A DNA stretch of 64,000 nucleotides from Verrucomicrobiota bacterium (GTDB lineage: Bacteria > Verrucomicrobiota > Verrucomicrobiia > Opitutales > UBA953): contig VHDL01000002.1 in NCBI GenBank assembly GCA_016871415.1, forward strand, positions 62,001 to 126,000. Direction: 5' to 3'. Each line of letters starts with the position of its first letter. Positions within the stretch are counted from its first letter, which is position 1. Below are positions 47,218-59,068 of the stretch, piece by piece. The translations under genes were made by a program, and so were the position numbers. The notes under the pieces are model-generated. The model made no database searches and was not told the origin of the DNA. It saw only the letters and a program-made list of their open reading frames with translations.

Positions 47218-47856
47218 ATGGACTTCGGGCTGCTCATCACGGCCTGCTTCGTCGCCAGCCTCTCCCCGGGGCCCGCGGTGCTCTCCACGGTGGAGACCGC
47301 GCTGCTCCACGGGGCCCGCCGGACGACCTGGCACACGATGGGTCTGGTGGCCGGAGAGATTCCGCAGGCCTGCCTCGCCTACGCGGCTTCGGTCTGGATG
47401 ACCGGAAGCTTCCCCGCCGGCCGCGCGGCGGTCGCCACGCTCGGCGCCGTCTGGTTCCTCCGCACCGGCGTCGGGCATCTGCTGCGGCCGCGTTCCGCCC
47501 TTCCGGACGCGCAGGGGCTGGAGGGCGAGGGGCTCCGTCTCTTCCTGCGCGGCGCGTGGGTGAACTTTTCGAATCCGAAGACCATCCCCTGGCTGCTGGC
47601 CATCATCCAGGCGGCCCGGCTGCCCACCGAGGCGTTCTCCTGGGGGCCGGCTCTCGCTCTGGTCGGCGCGGCGATGCTCTCGGAGACCACCGTGATGTCC
47701 TTCTACTCCTTGCTGGCCGACGGCCTTCGCCCCTGGCTGCGGACGCCGGTCGTGGTGCGCTGGGTGGACCGGGCCACGGGGATTCTGTGGACCGTGCTCG
47801 GCCTGCTGCTCGCCCGCCAGGCCTGGGAGCTCGTGAACGGACTCGTCCGCGCCTGA
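47218..47856 (+). CDS. LysE/RhtB-family amino acid exporter
   Basis: The 212-residue product has about six membrane helices and the LysE-family N-terminal signature FVASLSPGPAVLSTVETALLHGARRTTWHTMGLVAGE. Two further helices, about 155-210, close the protein. Substrates of the family include Lys, Arg, Thr and homoserine. Directly following argH, arginine is the first guess, but that is context only. Confidence 0.88.
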   Translation: MDFGLLITACFVASLSPGPAVLSTVETALLHGARRTTWHTMGLVAGEIPQACLAYAASVWMTGSFPAGRAAVATLGAVWFLRTGVGHLLRPRSALPDAQGLEGEGLRLFLRGAWVNFSNPKTIPWLLAIIQAARLPTEAFSWGPALALVGAAMLSETTVMSFYSLLADGLRPWLRTPVVVRWVDRATGILWTVLGLLLARQAWELVNGLVRA

Positions 47857-47896
47857 GCGCGCTTGCCCACGCACGCTCCCGCGGGTCTAATGCCAC

Positions 47897-48925
47897 ATGA
47901 CCCCGACCCCGTCCCGTCTCGCCGCATGGGCGGCCCTGCTGCTCGCCTGCGTCTCCGCGTCCGCCGAGGAGGCCGCGAAGAAGATCGGTATCATCGGTCT
48001 CGATACCTCGCATGTCGTGGCGTTCACGACGGTCTTCAATAAGGGCCCGAAGAATCCCGCCGACGCGCCGAAGTTCGCCGGCTTCCGCGTGACGCACGCC
48101 TTCGCCCAGGGCAGCAAGGACATCCCGGAAAGCGTCTCTAGGGTCCCTGAATACTCCGAGAAGCTCAAGGGCATGGGCGTCGAGATCGTGGACTCGATCG
48201 AGAAGCTCTGCACCCAAGTGGACTTCGTGCTGCTAGAGTCAAACGACGGCCGGGTGCACCTGGAGCAGGTGCTGCCGGTGCTCAAGGCAGGCAAGCCGGT
48301 CTTCATCGACAAGCCAATCGCAGGCTCTCTCGCCGACGTCATCCGCATCCAGGAGGCGGCGAAGCGCGCGGGCGTTACCTACTTCTGCTCCTCTTCCCTC
48401 CGTTTCGCCGCTGGTACGCAGGCGGTCGCCCAAGGCTCGGTCGGCAAGGTGAAGACGGCTTACGCCACCAGCCCCGCCAGCCTCGAGCCCCATCACCCGG
48501 ATCTCTATTGGTATGGCGTCCATGGCTGCGAAAGCCTCTACACGGTGATGGGCCTTGGCTGCGTCTCGGTGAAGCGCGACAAGACCCCGGAAGGTTTCAT
48601 CCAGGTCACCGGCAACTGGGGCGACGGCCGCGTCGGCACCTATCGCGAGGCCGATCGCAAGGCCAAGGGCGGACCCTACGGCGGCAAGGCCGTCGGAGAG
48701 AAGGGCGAGGCCGACATCGGCAAGTTTGACGGCTATGAAGTGCTGCTCGAGGCGATCGTGAAGATGTTCCGCACCGGCAAGGCGCCCGTCAGCCCCGAGG
48801 AGATCCTCGAACTCTACGCCTTCATGGAGGCCGCCGACGAGAGCAAGCGCCGGGGCGGGGCGGTGGTGAAGCTCGCCGACGTGATCGCCAAGGCCCGCGC
48901 CGAAGCGGCCGGAAATCCCAGGTAG
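47897..48925 (+). CDS. exported Gfo/Idh/MocA-family oxidoreductase
   Basis: The 342-residue product has a signal peptide (LAAWAALLLACVSASA) followed by a Rossmann fold with KKIGIIGLDTSHVVAF. The motif DKPIAGSLADVIRI corresponds to the conserved EKP of the family (here DKP), and YWYGVHGCESLYTVMG carries the putative catalytic His. Secreted members are common in Planctomycetes and Verrucomicrobia, and their substrates are usually unknown sugars. The stop is TAG, overlapping the base of a hairpin repeat. Confidence 0.88.
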   Translation: MTPTPSRLAAWAALLLACVSASAEEAAKKIGIIGLDTSHVVAFTTVFNKGPKNPADAPKFAGFRVTHAFAQGSKDIPESVSRVPEYSEKLKGMGVEIVDSIEKLCTQVDFVLLESNDGRVHLEQVLPVLKAGKPVFIDKPIAGSLADVIRIQEAAKRAGVTYFCSSSLRFAAGTQAVAQGSVGKVKTAYATSPASLEPHHPDLYWYGVHGCESLYTVMGLGCVSVKRDKTPEGFIQVTGNWGDGRVGTYREADRKAKGGPYGGKAVGEKGEADIGKFDGYEVLLEAIVKMFRTGKAPVSPEEILELYAFMEAADESKRRGGAVVKLADVIAKARAEAAGNPR

Positions 48926-48947
48926 GGCGGTGATTGCCATCACCGCC
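48926..48947. repeat. dispersed hairpin, GTGAT/ATCAC family (copy 2)
   Basis: Arms GGCGGTGAT and ATCACCGCC with loop TGCC, beginning one base after the TAG of the Gfo/Idh gene. Compared with copies 1 and 3, stem positions three and four are CG instead of AC, with compensating changes in the other arm. Confidence 0.85.
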
Positions 48948-49018
48948 GTTCGAGTCCGGGGGCGGGTCATCGTCGGGCCTTGGCTCGGCTCGTCGGGTTA
49001 CCATGTCCGACCGCGAAC

Positions 49019-49040
49019 GGACGTGATGGCAATCACGTCC
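49019..49040. repeat. dispersed hairpin, GTGAT/ATCAC family (copy 3)
   Basis: Arms GGACGTGAT and ATCACGTCC with loop GGCA, followed by CTGCCTTTT. It sits 72 bases from copy 2 in the 144-base gap between convergent genes. Copy 2 faces the end of the Gfo/Idh transcript and copy 3 the end of the metH unit. Confidence 0.85.
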
Positions 49041-49069
49041 CTGCCTTTTGATGGCGCGACTGCGCCGGC

Positions 49070-49399
49070 TCACTCCTCGACGAAGCCGTGATCCTTGAGC
49101 ATTCGCGCCACGGCCTGCGGAAGCGAGGGACGCAGGGTCGGCGGCACGGGCTTGAGCGCTTCGTACGTGCAATGCAGGTAGCCGAGCTTGCGGGCCACGT
49201 CGGCGTCACGCTGCCGTTCTTCCAGCCAGCGTTGCAGCACCGCCGCGGCGCGGCCCCATTCCCGCCAGTCGCTCTCCGCCGAATCGGCGGCCTCGACGAG
49301 GGCGCGGAGCGCGCAGCCCGCACCCAGGAATCGCTCCACCATCTCGGCGTCCTCCGGTCCGAGCGCGGCGACGAGCGTCTCCCGTTCCCTCGCGTCCAT
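49070..49399 (-). CDS. small protein of unknown function downstream of metH
   Basis: I do not recognise this 109-residue, mostly helical protein (MDARERETLVAALGPEDAEMVERFLG, WREWGRAAAVLQRWLEERQRD, LGYLHCTYEALKPVPPTLRPSLP). It starts two bases after the metH stop on the same strand, so it is co-transcribed and probably translationally coupled. No catalytic motif is visible. Confidence 0.65.
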   Translation of the reverse strand: MDARERETLVAALGPEDAEMVERFLGAGCALRALVEAADSAESDWREWGRAAAVLQRWLEERQRDADVARKLGYLHCTYEALKPVPPTLRPSLPQAVARMLKDHGFVEE

Positions 49400-49401
49400 C
49401 T

Positions 49402-53091
<3,690 letters not shown>

Positions 53092-53148
53092 CACGCCCAA
53101 CGTGACGCTTCGGGACGGAGGGTCAAGGCAGGGGGAGGCCGCCGCGTG

Positions 53149-53814
53149 TCATGCCGGCGGGTCGGGCCGGCGGCAGCGGGCCAGGTCCTGGGCGCGGTAC
53201 AGCACGATGCGCTTGCCCTCGAACTTGGGGTCGTCGCGGAGCAGGGGGCGCAGTTCGAAGGAGAAGGCGGGAGTCAGGTTGGACTTGGCCGCCTCCTCCG
53301 CCGGGTCGCCGCCCTGCCAGTAGAGGATGCCGTTGGGCAGGGAGTACTTCTGCCCGCGCCCGACGAGCTGGCGGGTCTGGTGTACGAAGGTGCGCAGGTC
53401 CGCTACGGCGCGGCCGGTGACGAAGTCGTGCTCATGCCCGAGGGTCTCGGCGCGGGCGTTGCGCGTCTCGACGTTCTTCAGTCCGAGACGGTCCGCGATG
53501 TCGCGCACGACGGCGACCTTCTTGCCGACGGAGTCGACGAGGGTGAAGCGGGCCCTGGGATGCAGGGCGGCGAGGATGAGTCCGGGGAAGCCGCCGCCGG
53601 TGCCGACGTCGATGACGCGCGCCCCGTCCATGAGCCTGAGGAACTTCACCGAGGCGAGGCAGGGGGCGTAATGGTGCCATTCGAGGCGCTCCATGTCCTT
53701 GCGCGAGACCAGGTTGATCCTGGCGTTCCATTCGCGGTGCAGCACCGCCATCGCGCGCAGGACCTCCCAGCGGTCGGCTTCGACTTCGGGAAAGAGCGGC
53801 ACGAGCTCGTCCAT
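53149..53814 (-). CDS. rsmG: 16S rRNA (guanine527-N7)-methyltransferase
   Basis: RsmG methylates G527 in the 530 loop of 16S rRNA. The 221-residue product has HREWNARINLVSRKD, the SAM site VIDVGTGGGFPGLILAALHP, LVDSVGKKVAVVRDIA and TGRAVADLRTFV. These are typical. Unlike many genomes, mnmG, parA or parB are not adjacent; it lies between an Hsp70 pair and metH. Confidence 0.95.
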   Translation of the reverse strand: MDELVPLFPEVEADRWEVLRAMAVLHREWNARINLVSRKDMERLEWHHYAPCLASVKFLRLMDGARVIDVGTGGGFPGLILAALHPRARFTLVDSVGKKVAVVRDIADRLGLKNVETRNARAETLGHEHDFVTGRAVADLRTFVHQTRQLVGRGQKYSLPNGILYWQGGDPAEEAAKSNLTPAFSFELRPLLRDDPKFEGKRIVLYRAQDLARCRRPDPPA

Positions 53815-53858
53815 GAGGGGCCGAGCGTGGACGGCCGTCCCCGGGAGGCAAGGACGCT

Positions 53859-54494
53859 TCAGCGGCCCGCGGCGAGCGCCCGCCGCAGGCGGCCGATCTC
53901 CTCGAGCCGCGCCTGCACGGCGTCACGGTCCTCGGCCTTCGCCGCGAGGTGGATGCGCGCGTTCTGCCGGAGGTATTCCTTGGTGAGGTGCTCGCGCGCC
54001 TTCGGCAGCTCCCACTCGGCCCGCAGCCCCAGTTCGGAGGCGAGCGCGAGCAGCGGCGGCGGGAGATCCGCGATGGCCTCGCCGGCGGTCGTGACGCGTC
54101 GGCGTCCGGCGGGACGGGCCTTGCTGCCGCGCTTCAGCTGCCGCATCAGACGCCCGAGCCGGGCCGCGTCCAGTCCGAGTAGGGCATCGACGTCGGGCGG
54201 TCTCACGCCGAACTCGCGTTCGAGGGCGTCCGGCAGGCGCTTCCTTGCCGCGGTGCCGAGCAGCGCCTCGACCGTGCGACCTTCGGCCGCCTTCTTCGGC
54301 GGCACGCCGGCGAGCTTGGCCAGAGTCCAGGCGGCGCGCTCGCCGTCGTCGCTGCCCTTGGGCGCGAGGGGCGCCGTGTGTGATCGTGCGCGTCGCCGCG
54401 GCGCAGGCCGCGTGCGTTTCCCCCGGAGCAGCAGCCAGGCGGCCGCCGCGGCGCAGGGGGTGAGCGTGAAGGCGGCGATGACGAGCGGGTCCAC
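53859..54494 (-). CDS. membrane-anchored protein of unknown function, partner gene of Hsp70
   Basis: The 211-residue product (GTG start) has an N-terminal membrane helix (LVIAAFTLTPCAAAAAWLLL), a very basic linker and two helical regions. The last, about 160-208, forms a helix pair (AREHLTKEYLRQNARIHL, AVQARLEEIGRLRRALA) separated by a charged loop. This is J-domain-like in size, but no HPD motif is present. It starts three bases after the Hsp70 stop, so the two are surely co-expressed; a co-chaperone or anchor role is speculation. Confidence 0.65.
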   Translation of the reverse strand: MDPLVIAAFTLTPCAAAAAWLLLRGKRTRPAPRRRARSHTAPLAPKGSDDGERAAWTLAKLAGVPPKKAAEGRTVEALLGTAARKRLPDALEREFGVRPPDVDALLGLDAARLGRLMRQLKRGSKARPAGRRRVTTAGEAIADLPPPLLALASELGLRAEWELPKAREHLTKEYLRQNARIHLAAKAEDRDAVQARLEEIGRLRRALAAGR

Positions 54495-54497
54495 GGC

Positions 54498-56009
54498 TCA
54501 GTCGAGACGGATGCGGGAGACGTTGAGCGAACCGCGGCCCGAACCCTCGGACTTCAGTTCGATGACCAGCGGACGTCCCGTGCCGAGGTCCTTGAACTCC
54601 GCGCGCATCACGCCGTCGAGGTCGTAGGAGAACGTGACCTCCACCGGCTGGTCGGCCGGCCGTCCCGGCGGCAGCGGCATCTCGACCTCGGCCACGCGCA
54701 GCACCATCGACGGGTCGGATTCCGCGACGGCCGACTGCGTGACCTCGCAGGTGAGGATGCGCTGGTCCGGCTCGGCGGTGTAATAGGTGCGCGTGCGTGA
54801 GACGGGCAGCTTCTCGCCCTTGGCGATGATGACGCTGTTCTCGAGCAGCCCGTCCTCATCCATCGCCAGCGTGCCGAAGTAGTGCGGCGCGATATCCTGG
54901 AAGCGGATCGCGGAGGTCCGGCGACGCTGCGCGGGGGAGAGCAGGGCGGGGTTCGCCCGGTGGGCGGCGTAGAGCGCCGCGCCCCGCGCCACCGCCGTGT
55001 CGGGATCGCGCAGGAGCGGATTCCGCCCGAAGACGCGTTCGACCGCCGCCCGCACGGCGGGCATCCGGCAGGCGCCGCCCGCGAGGAAGACACCGGACAG
55101 CGCGGAGCGGTCGATACCGGCGCGCAGCAGCACGCCCTCGCAGGCCATCTCCGCCTGCGCGACGAGGCCTTCCGTGGCGGCCTCGAGCGCGGCCCGGCGC
55201 ACGGTGACCGGCACGCGTCCGTGCCTGGCCGAGCGCAGCGCGACCCGCACGGACTCGCGCGAGGACAGCCGGTGCTTGAGCTCCTCCGCGTCGGCGCGGC
55301 CGAAGTCGCAGTCGCCCGGCCGCATCTCCTCGCCGACGGTCTCGCGGAACCCTGCCCGCACGATGTCGAGCAGCTTCGTGTCGAAGTCCTTCCCGCCTAG
55401 CCGCTGCACACCCTCGGTGAAGACGACCTCGACGTCCATCCCCCGGGCCCGCACCAGCGAGACGTCGAACGTGCCGCCGCCCAGGTCGAACACGGCGTAC
55501 AGGCCCTCGGCCAGCCCGCCCGAGGCGTGGGCGTAGGCGAGCGCGGCGGCGGTCGGCTCGTTGATCATGTGCACCTTGCCGAGGCCGGCGCGTCGCGCCG
55601 CCTCCAGCGTGGCCTCGCGCGCGGCGTTGGTGAAGTTGGCCGGGATAGTGATGACCGCGAGGTCGACTGGTCCGGCGCCCGCCTCGGCGTGCTCGCGCAC
55701 CTTGCGGAGCATGAGCGCCGAGAGGTCGAGCGGGGTCACCCGTCGTCCGAAGGCCGGATGGGAGACCCCGGTGCCCATATCGCGTTTGAACTCCGTGAAG
55801 ACGTGGTCGGCGTCGTCGGCCATCGCGCGGGCCTCCCGGCCGATGACGACCGCGGCGGCGGATTCGAAGGCCACCGCCGTCGGCGTGACCTCCTGGCCGT
55901 CCCAGTCGCGCACCACCTCGGGCGCCCCGGAGGCGTCGATCCGGGCGACGATCGTGGTCGTCGTGCCGAGGTCGATGCCGAGGAGGTGCGCCATTCCTTG
56001 GGCCGGCAT
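54498..56009 (-). CDS. short Hsp70-family protein
   Basis: This ATP-dependent chaperone-like protein has 503 residues. The nucleotide-binding domain is complete (LLGIDLGTTTTIVARID, TIPANFTNAAREATLEAARRAGL, INEPTAAALAYAHA, VFDLGGGTFDVSLV, VFLAGGACRMPAVR, ARGAALYAA). It is followed by a beta substrate-binding domain, but the C-terminal helical lid of DnaK (about 640 residues) is missing, as in HscC-like proteins. DnaJ and GrpE genes are absent here, so it is a specialised Hsp70, not the main DnaK. Start may be 56009 or 55994. Confidence 0.93.
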   Translation of the reverse strand: MPAQGMAHLLGIDLGTTTTIVARIDASGAPEVVRDWDGQEVTPTAVAFESAAAVVIGREARAMADDADHVFTEFKRDMGTGVSHPAFGRRVTPLDLSALMLRKVREHAEAGAGPVDLAVITIPANFTNAAREATLEAARRAGLGKVHMINEPTAAALAYAHASGGLAEGLYAVFDLGGGTFDVSLVRARGMDVEVVFTEGVQRLGGKDFDTKLLDIVRAGFRETVGEEMRPGDCDFGRADAEELKHRLSSRESVRVALRSARHGRVPVTVRRAALEAATEGLVAQAEMACEGVLLRAGIDRSALSGVFLAGGACRMPAVRAAVERVFGRNPLLRDPDTAVARGAALYAAHRANPALLSPAQRRRTSAIRFQDIAPHYFGTLAMDEDGLLENSVIIAKGEKLPVSRTRTYYTAEPDQRILTCEVTQSAVAESDPSMVLRVAEVEMPLPPGRPADQPVEVTFSYDLDGVMRAEFKDLGTGRPLVIELKSEGSGRGSLNVSRIRLD

Positions 56010-56110
56010 CTTGCCGCGCCCCGGCGCCGCTGGGAAGCGTTAACCGAGCGGGCCCTTCGCCCAAGTTTGCGGTTCACTTCCGTCCCGGGGACCGCAATCC
56101 TCCGCCCGTC

Positions 56111-56410
56111 ATGTTCCACCACGTCGTCTTCTTCTACCTCAAAAAGACCATCACTGCCGCCCAGCGCGCGGAGTTCGAGGCCAAGCTCCGCGGCCTGCTG
56201 CGGATCAAGACCATCGCGTCCGGCTACGTGGGCAAGCCCAGCACGCACGCCGTCCGGCCCATCATCGACACCACCTACGACTTCGCCGAGTTCTTCGTGT
56301 TCAAGAGCCACGCCGACCACGACGCCTACCAGGTCGACCCGATCCACCAGGACTTCATCAAGGACTGCAAGGAGTACTGGGAGTCCGTGAAGATCTACGA
56401 CTTCGAGTGA
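56111..56410 (+). CDS. Dabb-family (stress-responsive A/B barrel) protein
   Basis: The 99-residue product starts MFHHVVFFYLKKTITAAQRAEF and contains the dimeric ferredoxin-like A/B barrel pattern with FAEFFVFKSHADHDAYQVDPIHQDFI. The HHVVFF start and the H-x-x-Y-x-x-D-P-x-H stretch are typical of Dabb proteins. Function is unknown; related proteins are induced by stress or act as small cyclases. It is divergent from the Hsp70 gene and ends in a terminator. Confidence 0.9.
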   Translation: MFHHVVFFYLKKTITAAQRAEFEAKLRGLLRIKTIASGYVGKPSTHAVRPIIDTTYDFAEFFVFKSHADHDAYQVDPIHQDFIKDCKEYWESVKIYDFE

Positions 56411-56435
56411 GCCCCTCCACCTGAGTCCGTCGTGA

Positions 56436-56464
56436 AAGGCCGCCGCGACGCGCGGCCTTGCTTT
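56436..56464 (+). terminator. rho-independent terminator after the Dabb gene
   Basis: An 8-bp stem (AAGGCCGC/GCGGCCTT) with an 8-base loop, followed by GCTTTT. It separates the Dabb gene from the biotin operon. Confidence 0.78.
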
Positions 56465-56483
56465 TCCCGGCGCCGGCCGCGGC

Positions 56484-56517
56484 ATTGTAAACATCAGGAC
56501 ACTTAGGACTTAACAAT
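56484..56517 (+). promoter_or_regulatory. BirA operator upstream of bioA
   Basis: Half-sites ATTGTAAAC (56484-56492) and CTTAACAAT (56509-56517) form an inverted repeat separated by 16 bases, matching the TTGT(A/T)AAC-N15/16-GTTAACAA type of biotin repressor site. This A/T-rich stretch stands out in the G+C-rich surroundings and ends 27 bases before the bioA start, where it would cover the promoter. A repressor-type BirA with an HTH is expected elsewhere in the genome. Confidence 0.85.
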
Positions 56518-56544
56518 GGCCCCGGACGGCCCTATCCATGGGCC

Positions 56545-57927
56545 GTGGCCAATGCCCCCGCAACGGATGCGTCCTCCGTGGACGCGCTCGATGCCTCCGA
56601 CCGGAGGCATTCGTGGCATCCGTTCACGCAGATGCGGGAATACCTGGACCACCCGCGGCTGCACCTGGTCCGCGGGGAGGGCAGCTGGCTGATCGACGGG
56701 GAAGGGCGCCGCTACCTGGACGGCAACGCGTCGGTCTGGACGAACGTCCACGGACACAACGATCCCGACCTGAACCGAGCGCTCACCGCCCAGCTGGGCA
56801 AGGTGGCCCACGTGACGCTACTCGGGCTCAACCACCCGGTGGCGACGGAGCTGGCCGAGGACCTCGCCGGTCTCACGGGCGGCGCGCTGTCCCGCTGCTT
56901 CTTCACCGACAATGGCAGCCACGCGGTCGAGGTCGCGCTCAAGCTCTCGTTCCAACATCGGCAGCTGACCGGACAAGCAGCCAAGCGCGGGGTCATCGCG
57001 ATGGAGGGTGGATACCACGGCGACACGTTCGGCACGATGTCAGTCGGGGGACGCACGGAGTTCCACCGCCGCTTCGAGCCCTGGCTCTTCGCCGCGAAGA
57101 CGTTCCCGGCGCCGGTCCACTCCGAATGCGCCGGCAAGGTCGTCCGCTCCGACGCCTCCGCCTCGCTGGCCGCGCTGGAATCCCTGCTGGTCCGTGACGG
57201 AGCCTCGACGGCCTGCGTCATCCTTGAGCCGTTGGTGCAGGGCGCCGCCGGCATGGTGCAGCAGCCGCCCGGCTTCCTGCGGTCCGTCGCGGAACTCTGC
57301 CGACGCCACGGCGTGCATCTGATCCTCGACGAAGTCTTCACCGGATTCGGCCGCACCGGCGCGCTCACGGCCGCCGAGCGTGAGGGCGTCGTCCCGGATT
57401 TCCTCTGTCTCGCGAAGGGCCTCGCCGCCGGCTACCTGCCGCTGGCCGCCACCCTCACCTCGGAGAAGATCCACGGGGCCTTCCTCGGGACGTTCTCCGA
57501 CGGGCGCACCTTCTTCCACGGCCACACGTTCTCCGGCAACCCCCTCGCCTGCGCGGTCGCCCGTGAGTCGCTGCGCAAGCTCCGGCCGATGCTGGCCTCG
57601 GGTCAGGTCGCCGAACGGGCCGCGCTCCTTGGTCGCGAGATGGAGGACGCCTTCTCCGGCCACCCGCGCGTGCGCACCTTCCGTCAGCTGGGCCTGACCG
57701 GCTCCGTCGAGTTCAAGCCGGCGGCCGGAGGCGGCTGGCCGACCGACGCCCGTGCCGGCTTCCAAGTCGCCCTCGCCGCGCGCCGCCATGGGCTCGTCAT
57801 CCGTCCGCTGGGCGACTCGATCCTCTTCGTCCCGCCGATTGCCATCCAAGCCGACGAGGTGAAGCACCTCGTGCGCGCCGTCCGCCTCGCGATGGACGAG
57901 ACCCTGCCCTCCCTAGAGCCGGACTAG
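56545..57927 (+). CDS. bioA: adenosylmethionine-8-amino-7-oxononanoate aminotransferase
   Basis: BioA converts KAPA to DAPA in biotin synthesis with SAM as amino donor. The 460-residue PLP enzyme has HSWHPFTQMREY (the BioA hallmark), YLDGNASVWTNVHGHN, NGSHAVEVALKL, EGGYHGDTFGTMSVGG, ILDEVFTGFGRTG, LAKGLAAGYLPLAATLTS with the PLP Lys, and FHGHTFSGNPLACA. It starts at GTG; no in-frame ATG is close. First gene of the biotin operon, under the BirA operator. The stop is TAG. Confidence 0.97.
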   Translation: MANAPATDASSVDALDASDRRHSWHPFTQMREYLDHPRLHLVRGEGSWLIDGEGRRYLDGNASVWTNVHGHNDPDLNRALTAQLGKVAHVTLLGLNHPVATELAEDLAGLTGGALSRCFFTDNGSHAVEVALKLSFQHRQLTGQAAKRGVIAMEGGYHGDTFGTMSVGGRTEFHRRFEPWLFAAKTFPAPVHSECAGKVVRSDASASLAALESLLVRDGASTACVILEPLVQGAAGMVQQPPGFLRSVAELCRRHGVHLILDEVFTGFGRTGALTAAEREGVVPDFLCLAKGLAAGYLPLAATLTSEKIHGAFLGTFSDGRTFFHGHTFSGNPLACAVARESLRKLRPMLASGQVAERAALLGREMEDAFSGHPRVRTFRQLGLTGSVEFKPAAGGGWPTDARAGFQVALAARRHGLVIRPLGDSILFVPPIAIQADEVKHLVRAVRLAMDETLPSLEPD

Positions 57928-57948
57928 GTCGGCACGCAGTGCCGACCC
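57926..57948. repeat. dispersed hairpin, CACGCAG family (copy 2), between bioA and bioB
   Basis: Arms GGTCGGCA (57927-57934) and TGCCGACC (57940-57947) around loop CGCAG, starting within the bioA stop codon. Same family as 35595-35617 (inverted), with a compensated stem change. It lies inside the operon, so it may act as an mRNA stabiliser or attenuator rather than a terminator. Confidence 0.8.
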
Positions 57949-57998
57949 TGTCCGAAGCATCTTTCCCAACCGCCAGCCGCCACCACCTTCTCAAACAT

Positions 57999-59066
57999 AT
58001 GCCCAACCTCACCGAAGCCCGAGCGCTCTACGACCTGCCGCTCAACACCCTGATCTTCCGGGCCCAGCAGGCCCATCAGGCCCACCAGGATCCCGCCGGC
58101 GTGCAGCTCTGTACGCTGAAATCCATCAAGACGGGCGCCTGCCCCGAGGACTGCGCCTACTGCCCGCAGTCGGTGCACCACAACACCTTCGTGGAGGCCG
58201 AGGCCCTGATGGAGACCGACGCCATTCTCGAGGACGCGCGCAAGGCTCGGGCCGGCGGCGCGACGCGCTTCTGCATGGGCGCCGCCTGGCGTCGCGTGGC
58301 CGACGGTCGTCAGTTCGACAGCGTCCTGCGCACGGTTTCGGGCGTGAAGGAGCTGGGTCTGGAGGTCTGCTGCACGCTCGGGATGGTCACCGAGCGGCAG
58401 GCTGCCCGCCTCAAGGAGGCCGGCTGCGACGTCTACAACCACAACCTCGACACCTCGCGCGAGCACTACGCGAAGATCATCACCACCCGCAGCTACGACG
58501 ACCGGCTCCAGACGCTGTCCAATATCCGCAAGGCCGGCCTTGAGGTCTGCTCAGGCGGCATCATCGGCATGGGTGAGACGGTCGACGACCGGCTCAAGAT
58601 GCTCGTCGAGCTCGCCTCGCTCGACCCTCAGCCGGATTCCGTGCCCATCAACGCGCTCGTCTCGGTCGAAGGCACGCCGCTCGCGGGACGCCGGTTCGTC
58701 GACACCGTCGAGTTCGTGCGCACAATCGCAGTCGCCCGCATCCTGATGCCCAGGGCGATGGTGCGTCTCTCCGCCGGCCGCGCCAACATGAACGACGAGA
58801 CCCAGGCGCTCTGCTACCTGGCCGGCGCCAACTCCATCTTCCTAGGTGAGAAGCTGCTCACCACCGGCAACCCCGAGATCGAGGAGGATATGAACCTCCT
58901 CCGCCGTCTCGGCCTCCACCCCCTCCACCCCGATGAGGCGCGCCGCGTCCATCGCGGAGAAATCTCCCCGTCCTCGGCGTCTCCGGCGCCCTGGCCCGAC
59001 CCCGCCGAATTCACTGCCGCGACCAAGGGCGCTTCCTGCGGCGAGGGCGGTTGCGGCTGCGGCTGA
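57999..59066 (+). CDS. bioB: biotin synthase
   Basis: BioB inserts sulfur into dethiobiotin by radical SAM chemistry. The 355-residue product has the cluster motif CPEDCAYCPQS (C-x3-C-x2-C), FCMGAAWR, YNHNLDTS, GIIGMGET and RLSAGRANM. The C-terminus has a Cys/Gly tail (GASCGEGGCGCG) not typical of E. coli BioB. I used the ATG at 57999, because the longer in-frame start at 57939 falls inside the hairpin. Confidence 0.97.
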   Translation: MPNLTEARALYDLPLNTLIFRAQQAHQAHQDPAGVQLCTLKSIKTGACPEDCAYCPQSVHHNTFVEAEALMETDAILEDARKARAGGATRFCMGAAWRRVADGRQFDSVLRTVSGVKELGLEVCCTLGMVTERQAARLKEAGCDVYNHNLDTSREHYAKIITTRSYDDRLQTLSNIRKAGLEVCSGGIIGMGETVDDRLKMLVELASLDPQPDSVPINALVSVEGTPLAGRRFVDTVEFVRTIAVARILMPRAMVRLSAGRANMNDETQALCYLAGANSIFLGEKLLTTGNPEIEEDMNLLRRLGLHPLHPDEARRVHRGEISPSSASPAPWPDPAEFTAATKGASCGEGGCGCG

Positions 59067-59068
59067 CC

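Noticed and set aside
46063-47874. Open frame of about 600 codons opposite argH and the LysE exporter
   Set aside because: Antisense to two well-supported genes; low-complexity Gly/Arg/Glu composition.
53092-53148. Cobalamin or SAM riboswitch before metH
   Set aside because: The gap between rsmG and metH is too short and shows no conserved element.
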